Shown here piece by piece: positions 1-5,497 of a stretch of 5,497 nucleotides of DNA. Location of the stretch: the NCBI GenBank assembly GCA_021794335.1, contig JAJYQZ010000275.1, positions 1 to 5,497 on the forward strand, given 5' to 3'. The notes beneath the pieces were generated by a model. The model did not search any database. It was given only the letters and a program-made list of their open reading frames with translations, and was not told the DNA's origin. The DNA is from a bacterium (GTDB lineage: Bacteria > SZUA-79 > Acidulodesulfobacterales > Acidulodesulfobacteraceae). Numbering within the stretch: position 1 is the first letter of the stretch; each line of letters opens with the position of its first letter. The translations under genes and the position numbers were made by a program.

Positions 1-1015
1 CCCAGATTATATCAAATTCGACGCTTTCTATGGATTTTTTAATATAAGTAGCGCTGTTATAAGCAACCTTCGCTTTAACGCCCGGAGGCAAAGAAAGCTT
101 AACCAAATTTAAAAGATGTTTTGCCTCGGCAGCCACTCTGACTGCATTTGCGTGGGTCTTTATGGTAATGCCGAGCCCGACCGTCGATTTTCCGTCAAAT
201 GTAGTAATCGATGTTTCAGGGGCTTCATAATTTATGGCATGCCCTATCTGCGAAAATCTAACCGGCACCCCGAGGTAATTATTAATTATCATCCTGTTAA
301 ATTCTTTCGCGGTATGGAATCTTCCCTTAAGGTATGTAAAATAGGTTTTTGTGCCGGTTTTTAAATTTCCGGTGGGCAGCGAAACGCTTTGGGACTCGAT
401 GGCATTAATAACTTGATTAACACCGAGTCCATGGTTTGTCATTTCATTGTTATCAATATGAAAAACCATCCTTCGGTTCCTGACCCCGCCCATAATAATT
501 TGACCGGCTCCGGGAAGCCTTTCAAATTTTCTCTCTAAGACTTTTTCGGCATAAAATGACAAAAATCTCTTTGACCTGTTGCCGTACAAAGTAATCCACA
601 TAACGGGAGAAGAGTTGACGCTGAGCTTTTTAATAACGGGAGTGTTGATATTTTTGGGCAGCGTATCCAAAATTGCATCGACATCGGCGGTAACGGTTTG
701 ATAACGATTGGCGATGTTTTTATTTAAATGAAACTCGACGGTTACAACGCTCATCCCAACGCTGCTCATAGACATTATATGCTTTATGCCTGAGGCGGAA
801 TTTACCGCGTCCTCTATCTTTTTTGTAACATCGAGCTCCATTTCCTTAGGGCTTGCGCCGGGAAGAGTGGTTGTGATAGTAATTATCGGAAACTGGATGT
901 TTGGATAAAGATTTACGGCAAGGGTAAAATACCCGAATATACCCAGAACAACAAAAACACTAACCATCATTACCGCAAAAACAGGGCGTTTGATGGAAAT
1001 ATCGGATATTTTCAT
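1..1015 (-). CDS. RND efflux transporter, HAE1/AcrB-like, N-terminal third (cut by window edge)
   Basis: This is an inner-membrane proton-driven pump subunit that would export drugs or other toxic compounds through a periplasmic adaptor and outer-membrane channel. My translation gives 338 residues with no stop, running off the window; the family is usually about 1,000-1,050 residues, so roughly a third is present. Residues 1-11 (MKISDISIKRP) are the typical amphipathic start with the conserved RP. Transmembrane helix 1 spans about 12-31, followed by LYPNIQFP and LPGASPKEME, both hallmark RND segments. Residues 40-330 match the first porter subdomains, with LPGAGQI at 168-174, and the fragment ends as helix 2 begins. 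The ATG at 1015 follows GAGGG (1020-1024), which overlaps the adaptor's stop codon; the gap is 7 nt, so the two are co-translated. The proton-relay helix (TM4) is outside the window, so activity and substrate class cannot be judged. HAE1 is favoured over the metal-exporting HME group by overall resemblance; moderately sure of that subclass. Confidence 0.95.
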   Translation of the reverse strand, partial: MKISDISIKRPVFAVMMVSVFVVLGIFGYFTLAVNLYPNIQFPIITITTTLPGASPKEMELDVTKKIEDAVNSASGIKHIMSMSSVGMSVVTVEFHLNKNIANRYQTVTADVDAILDTLPKNINTPVIKKLSVNSSPVMWITLYGNRSKRFLSFYAEKVLERKFERLPGAGQIIMGGVRNRRMVFHIDNNEMTNHGLGVNQVINAIESQSVSLPTGNLKTGTKTYFTYLKGRFHTAKEFNRMIINNYLGVPVRFSQIGHAINYEAPETSITTFDGKSTVGLGITIKTHANAVRVAAEAKHLLNLVKLSLPPGVKAKVAYNSATYIKKSIESVEFDIIW

Positions 1016-1022
1016 AAATCCC

Positions 1023-2153
1023 TCACATTGCTATGGTTACTTTTTCGTTATCATGGACTAAATTAGAACCTTTGACTACAACAAGTTCGCCCTTGCTCAC
1101 ACCTTTTATAATTTGCAAATAATCGCCTTTTGTCACTCCTGCAACAACCCTTTTTTGTTTTACGATGCCATTATTTTTATAAACAAACAAATAATCGCCT
1201 TTTAGACCTGTTCTAACTGCGGCTTGGGGTACAAAAAGGCCGTCCCTGACGAATCCCACGGGAAGTTTGACATCCGCAAAATATTGCGGCCTAATAAGGT
1301 TTCTACTATTTTGAAATAAAGCTTTAACCCTGACCATGCGGGTTTGAGAATTTAATGACGGACTTATGAAATAAATCTTCCCGGAAAAAATCTTTTTAGG
1401 ATAGCCCTTAACGACCGCAAAACAGGTCTCGAAATTTTTAATAAGAGGGACTTTGCTTTGAGGGACATAAAACTCCAGTTCTAAAGGCTTCAAGGCGACG
1501 ACTTGATAGGACAATTTATTTACGGGAACATAGTCGCCGAGGTTAATATATCTTTTATAAACAATGCCGCTAATTAAAGAAACTATAAGCGTGTCCCTGT
1601 AATCTTTCCTGTCCAAGCTTAAAAGCGATACCCCTGCATTGTAAGCAGCCAAAGCCTTTTTATAGTTAGAAACCGCGGTATCGTAATCTAAAGCGGTCAG
1701 AAGCTGTTTTTTGTATAATATCGTATCCATTTTAAACGTTGATTCTGCTAAAAAAAGTGCCGCTTTAGCCTGCTTCACGGCACTTTCCTGAGATTTCATT
1801 GTAAAATATGCCTTTTTTCTATCGATTATTGCGAGCGCCTGTCCCGCTTTTACAAAATTTCCATCCCTGGCAATTATCTTAACAATCTGTCCGGCCGACC
1901 TTGAAGCAATATTTGCAGTCTTGTACGGCAAAAAATAACCCGGCTCTTTTAAATAAATCTTTGTACTTAAAATCTTGACTTTACTAATCGTTACTGGAAG
2001 CGCCGCTTTTGCGGAAACCTTCTTTTTCCCGCAAGCGGTAAGCGATAGAGCGGAAACCAGAACAAGTATTACCAGAATAGGCAGTAATATTTTTATACTA
2101 CCTGAAATTTTAAATTTAAAAAATTTATTTTTACCGGTTTGTTTGGTTTGCAT
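1023..2153 (-). CDS. RND periplasmic adaptor (membrane fusion) lipoprotein
   Basis: HlyD/AcrA-type adaptor of 376 residues that would link the RND pump encoded just downstream to an outer-membrane channel. Residues 1-40 form a long basic n-region, a hydrophobic stretch (about 20-38) and a lipobox LTAC with Cys41, so the mature protein should be lipid-anchored in the periplasm. The first lipoyl half lies near 72-110 (SAGQIVKI, then DGNFVKAGQ), an alpha-helical hairpin near 113-175, the second lipoyl half near 188-222 (SGIVYKRYINLGDYV), a beta-barrel near 225-300 and a membrane-proximal domain to the end. The usual length is about 350-400, so it looks complete. The start is the ATG at 2153, preceded by GGAGG at 5-nt spacing. 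An in-frame TTG at 2165 would give four more residues but sits against that ribosome site. It lies 19 nt after the TetR gene and 7 nt before the pump. Substrate unknown. Confidence 0.93.
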   Translation of the reverse strand: MQTKQTGKNKFFKFKISGSIKILLPILVILVLVSALSLTACGKKKVSAKAALPVTISKVKILSTKIYLKEPGYFLPYKTANIASRSAGQIVKIIARDGNFVKAGQALAIIDRKKAYFTMKSQESAVKQAKAALFLAESTFKMDTILYKKQLLTALDYDTAVSNYKKALAAYNAGVSLLSLDRKDYRDTLIVSLISGIVYKRYINLGDYVPVNKLSYQVVALKPLELEFYVPQSKVPLIKNFETCFAVVKGYPKKIFSGKIYFISPSLNSQTRMVRVKALFQNSRNLIRPQYFADVKLPVGFVRDGLFVPQAAVRTGLKGDYLFVYKNNGIVKQKRVVAGVTKGDYLQIIKGVSKGELVVVKGSNLVHDNEKVTIAM

Positions 2154-2158
2154 CCCGT

Positions 2159-2163
2159 CCTCC
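2159..2163 (-). promoter_or_regulatory. Shine-Dalgarno site that fixes the adaptor start
   Basis: The minus strand reads GGAGG five bases before the ATG at 2153. This is the strongest ribosome-binding site in the window. It excludes the in-frame TTG at 2163-2165, which shares a base with the site, and sets the adaptor at 376 rather than 380 residues. Confidence 0.85.
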
Positions 2164-2172
2164 AAATATATA

Positions 2173-2778
2173 TTAATGCTTACTTATTCCATAGATTAAA
2201 AAATTAAATATCTCTTCCGAATCGCTTTTAATCATTTCTTCGGTGAATTCAGGCTTATTATTGAGAAAATTATATATCGCGTTTGTTTTAATTAGTGAAA
2301 CAAGCATATATCCGACCTTAGTCGGATTTAAATCATGTCTGAACTCACCCGAGCTGGTTCCCGATTTAATAATTTCGCCGATAAAATCCGTATATCTCTT
2401 CCTTCTTAAATTAAAGGACTCCTGAGATTTTTTTTTCAAAAAAACAACATTAACCTCATCCAAAAAGATGGTTTTAAAAAAATACCTGTTTTCATAAATA
2501 TGGTTAATATTCTCGGCAATTAGAACCCTCAATTTTTCTACATGACCTTTTTGCGTGTTGACTTTGGACTTAATCCTTTCAAACATCCTTTCAAATCCCT
2601 GCTCCAGCACTTTTTCCAAAAGTTCATTTTTATCTTTAAAGTAAAGATAGACCGTTCCCTTGGCAATGCCCGCCTTTTGCGCGACCTTGTCCATCGTCAA
2701 AGCCGAAAACCCTATTTCTTCTATCAGCTTCCTTGAGGATAATAAAATTAATTCGTATTTATCTATATTTTCTGCCAT
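2173..2778 (-). CDS. TetR/AcrR-family transcriptional regulator of the efflux operon
   Basis: A 201-residue one-domain repressor, the usual family length. The N-terminal DNA-binding domain covers about residues 8-54. The helix-turn-helix is in TMDKVAQKAGIAKGTVYLYF (28-47), followed by KDKNELL (48-54), the classic TetR signature. The rest (about 55-201) is helical and variable, as expected for the ligand-binding and dimer domain, so the inducer cannot be read from sequence. It is first in the cluster with the adaptor (19-nt gap) and RND pump, so it most likely represses its own operon until a pump substrate binds. The start is well fixed: an in-frame TAA lies at 2788-2790 with no start codon in between, and the next Met (residue 29) falls inside the HTH. 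There is no Shine-Dalgarno upstream, and the predicted promoter puts the transcript start within about 3 nt of the ATG, suggesting leaderless translation. Confidence 0.93.
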   Translation of the reverse strand: MAENIDKYELILLSSRKLIEEIGFSALTMDKVAQKAGIAKGTVYLYFKDKNELLEKVLEQGFERMFERIKSKVNTQKGHVEKLRVLIAENINHIYENRYFFKTIFLDEVNVVFLKKKSQESFNLRRKRYTDFIGEIIKSGTSSGEFRHDLNPTKVGYMLVSLIKTNAIYNFLNNKPEFTEEMIKSDSEEIFNFLIYGISKH

Positions 2779-2786
2779 ATCTATTA

Positions 2787-2815
2787 ATTATAATGACTTT
2801 AAAGTCATAATTCAA
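2787..2815 (-). promoter_or_regulatory. Predicted sigma70-type promoter of the TetR-adaptor-RND operon
   Basis: On the minus strand, TTGAAT (2810-2815) and a consensus TATAAT (2787-2792) are separated by exactly 17 bp, the ideal housekeeping spacing. Counting from the -10, transcription should begin near 2780-2781, or at the A of the ATG (2778), leaving almost no leader. The region is very AT-rich, which raises the chance of a random -10 match. The -35 differs from TTGACA at the last two bases (AT for CA). The correct spacing, the position before the regulator and the operator between the boxes argue that it is real. Confidence 0.7.
2793..2808. promoter_or_regulatory. Perfect 16-bp palindrome, likely TetR-family operator
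   Basis: ATGACTTTAAAGTCAT equals its own reverse complement over all 16 bases and occupies nearly the whole 17-bp spacer between the predicted -35 and -10 boxes. TetR-family dimers bind palindromes of about this size, and half-sites of the TGACT/AGTCA kind are common in the family. A dimer bound here would block RNA polymerase directly. The likely ligand is the regulator starting 15 bp downstream, giving autoregulation and control of the pump. That binding is inferred from position and symmetry. I saw no second copy in the window. Confidence 0.72.
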
Positions 2816-2828
2816 CAAAAAAAATATT

Positions 2829-3380
2829 TTAATCTTGATTTTGACAAAACTGCATCAGCGGCTGCCGTAATTTCTTTATTAAAAAAGATAGGGCTAAAAG
2901 CATTATAACAAGGTAAATTATGGAAAAGATTATATGGACGGAGTCGTTATTTTGCAATTTTAGACCATAGAGCAATAAATTTGCAAAAATCAGGAATGGA
3001 AATGACCACATTAAAATCCATCCCTCTATAAAATGGAAGCAATGGGCCTCTTTACCGTAAAGACCCGCTAATCCGGCAAGAACAAATCCCATCGATATAA
3101 TTAAAATCTCGGGATTTCTAAAAAGCAAAAAACCCGTGCCAAAAATAATCCCCAAAATAATGCAAGACAATATAAATATTTTTACCTCTTTTTTCCATAC
3201 CAAAAGAAATATTCCCGATATTAAAGAACCGAGATAAAAAACCGAAATGCCGAAAGCAAAACCCTGCCAATTAGAAAAAAGATACGACAAAGCAAACAAA
3301 AGAATACCTAAAAAGCCGATAACGTAGCCTGACCTATAGATAATATCGTAAGTTTTGGGGTAATAAATATCGGTTTCCAT
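2829..3380 (-). CDS. Uncharacterised six-helix integral membrane protein
   Basis: A 183-residue hydrophobic protein with no recognised enzymatic motif. Six likely transmembrane helices lie near residues 17-35, 41-62, 67-87, 91-108, 120-140 and 148-168. The first 16 residues are polar and the tail is short and basic to polar. There is no cleavable signal peptide. The most distinctive stretch is YGKEAHCFHFIEGW (108-121) between helices 4 and 5. It reminds me of the KE-x-x-CF region of DUF2301-type membrane proteins, but I hold that family match weakly. The gene begins 3 nt after the peptidase stop with only a weak GGA ribosome site (3387-3389), which implies translational coupling to the pnp-peptidase operon. 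It ends 50 bp before the TetR gene. Function unknown; context suggests a housekeeping or envelope role rather than part of the efflux system. Confidence 0.85.
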   Translation of the reverse strand: METDIYYPKTYDIIYRSGYVIGFLGILLFALSYLFSNWQGFAFGISVFYLGSLISGIFLLVWKKEVKIFILSCIILGIIFGTGFLLFRNPEILIISMGFVLAGLAGLYGKEAHCFHFIEGWILMWSFPFLIFANLLLYGLKLQNNDSVHIIFSIIYLVIMLLALSFLIKKLRQPLMQFCQNQD

Positions 3381-3383
3381 AAA

Positions 3384-4625
3384 TTATCCAACCCTGCCGA
3401 GAACAGAAATATTCCTGTTCGCTTTGGCGGAAAATAGCTGTTTTGAAATTCTTTTTATAGCCTGCCTATCCACAGAATCTATCTTTTTTAAAATCTGTGC
3501 TTTAGAAATGTATCCATTATTATAAATTTCATTTATCGCATTATTATTCATTATATAGCTTGTCGATTCCATTCCCAATAAAAAGCTGTCGGAAATATGC
3601 CTTTTTGCATTCAAAATTTCTTCGTCGGAGGTAGTATCCTGCACCAAACTATCTATTATATTAAAAATCAGTTTTTTAGAAAGTTCAAATTTTTTTGGAG
3701 AAACACCGGCATATATATATACATATCCATCGAATTTATGAAAAGCGGCATTTGAATAAATAGAGTAGGCAAGCCCTTTATTTTCCCTCACCTCTTGAAA
3801 CAGCCTCGAACTGACGGAACCGCCTAACAGGGTATTTAAAACCTCTAAAGTATAATAATCTTTATCCGTTTTTTTTATTCCGTCGAGACCGATAATAAAA
3901 TGCGCCTGCTCTAGTTCCTTTTCCTGAAAAAATTCACCGTAATTCTTGTTCGTATCGGGTTTTTCGGGGGGGGCCATTTTTGCAAAACTTCCCGAAACCT
4001 TATCCATATAATTATCTATGGACATTGCAATTTTTTCATGATCAAAATTACCGGCAACCGATATAACTATATTTTGCGGGGCATAATGTAAATAAAAATA
4101 ATCCAGTATTTTCCCCCTGTCAAAATCGCCGACGGTCCCTGCGGTTCCAAGTATCGGATAAGCAAGCGAGGAATTTCCGTAAAAATTTTTATGGAAAAGT
4201 TCCATGGAATAATCGAAAGGGTCGTCTTGAACGCCTGAAATTTCTTGTAAAATTACATCTTTCTCTTTTTTTACTTCATCAGGCAGAAATAATGAATTAA
4301 ACATGAGGTCTATTAAAAGATTAATTGCATTATCATAGTTTTCCGAAAGAACGCGGGTATATAAACAGGTGAGCTCGGTTCCGGTAAAGGCGTTTAAAGC
4401 CCCGCCCATCAAGTCTATTTCTTTATTTATATCTTTATATGTTCTGGTTTTAGTTCCCTTAAAAAGCAGGTGTTCTATAAAATGCGATATTCCGTTTAAA
4501 TTTGCAGGCTCATAAGCGCTGCCCGTTTTAACCCACAATCCTATGCTGACGGAATTAAAATACGATTTTTTTTCGGTTATCAGCGTAATGCCCGATTTTA
4601 ATTCTTCTCTTTGGAAGTTTTTCAT
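3384..4625 (-). CDS. M16-family zinc metallopeptidase (processing-peptidase-like)
   Basis: A 413-residue M16B peptidase, full length for the single-chain bacterial type that pairs as dimers to form a closed chamber. The inverted zinc motif HFIEH is at residues 48-52 (H48, H52 zinc ligands, E51 catalytic base). Glu128 falls 76 residues after H52, matching the family's HxxEH-x76-E spacing, and E121 is the accompanying conserved Glu. The inactive C-terminal domain carries the substrate-binding Arg/Tyr pair in RENKGLAY (R280, Y287) after the [10 protein letters not shown] segment. No signal peptide is seen, so it is probably cytoplasmic and degrades or trims peptides; the physiological substrate is unknown. 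The ATG overlaps the pnp stop as ATGA and has no strong ribosome site, so it depends on coupling to pnp. B. subtilis mlpA, located near pnpA, is a related case. A run of eight C residues in its coding strand (3966-3973) is unusual. Confidence 0.95.
   Translation of the reverse strand: MKNFQREELKSGITLITEKKSYFNSVSIGLWVKTGSAYEPANLNGISHFIEHLLFKGTKTRTYKDINKEIDLMGGALNAFTGTELTCLYTRVLSENYDNAINLLIDLMFNSLFLPDEVKKEKDVILQEISGVQDDPFDYSMELFHKNFYGNSSLAYPILGTAGTVGDFDRGKILDYFYLHYAPQNIVISVAGNFDHEKIAMSIDNYMDKVSGSFAKMAPPEKPDTNKNYGEFFQEKELEQAHFIIGLDGIKKTDKDYYTLEVLNTLLGGSVSSRLFQEVRENKGLAYSIYSNAAFHKFDGYVYIYAGVSPKKFELSKKLIFNIIDSLVQDTTSDEEILNAKRHISDSFLLGMESTSYIMNNNAINEIYNNGYISKAQILKKIDSVDRQAIKRISKQLFSAKANRNISVLGRVG
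4622..4625 (-). other. ATGA stop/start overlap between pnp and the M16 peptidase
   Basis: On the minus strand ATGA contains the peptidase ATG (4625-4623) and the pnp TGA (4624-4622). The bases before it (GAAACTTT) hold no good Shine-Dalgarno site, so ribosomes ending pnp probably restart here. This ties peptidase output to PNPase output. Confidence 0.85.
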
Positions 4626-5497
4626 AAAGTTTCTTTTCTGGAAAGTTTTATTTTTCCTGCTTTATCTATATCGATAACCTTTACTTTTATTTCTTCCCCC
4701 TCTCTTAGAACATCCGTCACCTTTTCGACTCTCTTGATATCTATTTGAGAGATATGAACAAGCCCGTCCGTTCCGGGAAATATCTCTACAAAAGCTCCAA
4801 AATCCATTATCTTTCTAACCTTGCCATAATAAATTTTGCCAATCTCTGCCTCCTGCACTATATCGTTAACCATTCCTATCGCAAGATCCAGCGCATCCCT
4901 GTTTGACGAAGAAATAGTAACCTTTCCAGAATCTTCGATATCAACTCGCGCGCCGGTTTTTTCGATTATTCCTTTAATAACCTTTCCGCCCTGGCCGATG
5001 ACTTCCCTTACCTTCTCAGGTTTAACCATTATCGTAACAATTCTGGGAGCATTTTGCGCCAGCTCTTTTTTTGGTGCGGAGATTGTCTTTAGCATAATAT
5101 TCAGTATATGTAAACGGCCTTCTTTGGCCTGTAAAAGCGCATGCCTTAAAATCTCTTTCGTAACACCCGAAATTTTAATATCCATTTGAAGCGCCGTAAC
5201 CCCGTTTTCGGTGCCTGCCACTTTAAAATCCATATCTCCAAGATGGTCTTCGTCTCCCAAAATATCGGAAAGAATCGCAACCTTATCTCCTTCTTTTATA
5301 AGCCCCATGGCAATCCCTGCAACGGGAGCCTTTATCGGAACACCCGCATCCATTAAAGCTAAAGTTCCTCCGCAAATCGTAGCCTGAGAAGAAGAACCGT
5401 TAGATTCGAGTATCTCTGACACAACCCTTATGGTATAAGGAAATTCCTCGAAAGAAGGTATAATATATCTTAAAGCCTTTTCCCCCAGAGAACCGTG
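4622..5497 (-). CDS. pnp: Polynucleotide phosphorylase, C-terminal part (5' end outside window)
   Basis: PNPase degrades RNA 3' to 5' using phosphate and releases nucleoside diphosphates, as a trimer in RNA turnover. The frame is open to the window edge and gives 291 residues, about 40% of a roughly 700-residue protein. Fragment residues 1-60 ([31 protein letters not shown]) belong to the second RNase PH domain. Residues 78-92 hold the [15 protein letters not shown] motif; D84, D90 and K92 correspond to E. coli D486, D492 and K494, the metal and catalytic residues. A KH domain follows near 152-210 with its GxxG loop GQGG at 168-171, then an S1 domain near 217-287 ([24 protein letters not shown]). 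The protein ends four residues after LSR, so it lacks the C-terminal extension found in E. coli. The codon at 5420-5422 is GTG for an internal Val, not a start. The stop overlaps the peptidase start by four bases. Confidence 0.98.
   Translation of the reverse strand, partial: HGSLGEKALRYIIPSFEEFPYTIRVVSEILESNGSSSQATICGGTLALMDAGVPIKAPVAGIAMGLIKEGDKVAILSDILGDEDHLGDMDFKVAGTENGVTALQMDIKISGVTKEILRHALLQAKEGRLHILNIMLKTISAPKKELAQNAPRIVTIMVKPEKVREVIGQGGKVIKGIIEKTGARVDIEDSGKVTISSSNRDALDLAIGMVNDIVQEAEIGKIYYGKVRKIMDFGAFVEIFPGTDGLVHISQIDIKRVEKVTDVLREGEEIKVKVIDIDKAGKIKLSRKETL

Noticed and set aside
116..364. 82-codon open frame on the plus strand
   Set aside because: It lies opposite the RND porter domain, which is clearly coding on the minus strand, and has no recognisable motif.
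2154..2165. TTG start for the adaptor, adding four residues
   Set aside because: The TTG shares a base with the GGAGG site that serves the ATG at 2153, and the added residues would be an artefact of translating the ribosome site.
2820..2828. Minus-strand T run with AAAATATTTT as an intrinsic terminator
   Set aside because: The only possible stem is short, made of A-T pairs and overlaps the T run itself, so stable hairpin formation is unlikely.
2660..2908. 82-codon plus-strand open frame crossing the intergenic region
   Set aside because: It is antisense to the TetR HTH region and the end of the membrane-protein gene, and it covers the promoter. Its length is explained by AT-rich shadow coding.
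3711..3726. Alternating TA tract as a possible microsatellite
   Set aside because: It encodes YVYIYAG, a regular beta-strand of the M16 C-terminal domain, so protein sequence and AT bias explain it.
4836..5189. 117-codon open frame on the plus strand
   Set aside because: It is wholly antisense to pnp, whose KH and PH-domain motifs are unmistakable. The predicted product has no family resemblance, so it is a shadow frame.
5420..5422. GTG as a start codon of a short 266-residue PNPase
   Set aside because: The frame continues upstream to the window edge with conserved PNPase sequence (EEFPYTIRV), so this is an internal Val.

Overview
The window comes from an AT-rich Gram-negative bacterium. 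The evidence is an inner-membrane RND pump subunit next to a lipoprotein periplasmic adaptor, which is an envelope design of diderm cells. The pnp followed by M16 peptidase order and the AT-rich codon use would fit a Deltaproteobacteria-like lineage, but that placement is inference and no marker here fixes the taxon. All recognisable genes lie on the minus strand, so transcription runs from base 5497 toward base 1. Nothing supports a gene on the plus strand, and there is no tRNA, rRNA, CRISPR array, insertion sequence or phage gene.

Right half, in transcription order: the 3' part of pnp (polynucleotide phosphorylase, 5497-4622), an M16 zinc peptidase (4625-3384, ATGA overlap with pnp) and a small six-helix membrane protein of unknown function (3380-2829, 3-nt gap). 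They look like one translationally coupled housekeeping operon. The pnp-M16 neighbourhood is widespread in bacteria; the membrane protein is the least understood member.

Left half: a 50-bp intergenic region carries a promoter with a perfect 16-bp palindrome filling its -35/-10 spacer. It is followed by a TetR-family regulator (2778-2173), a lipoprotein membrane-fusion/adaptor protein (2153-1023) and the first third of an HAE1-type RND transporter (1015 to the window edge). This reads as a self-regulated drug or toxic-compound efflux operon. The regulator probably represses its own promoter and so the whole pump. No outer-membrane channel gene is visible; it may lie beyond base 1 or elsewhere in the genome.

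I found no previously undescribed system. The points most worth a second look are the TetR promoter/operator layout with a start codon almost at the predicted transcription start, the missing terminator between the two operons, and the uncharacterised membrane protein tied to pnp.
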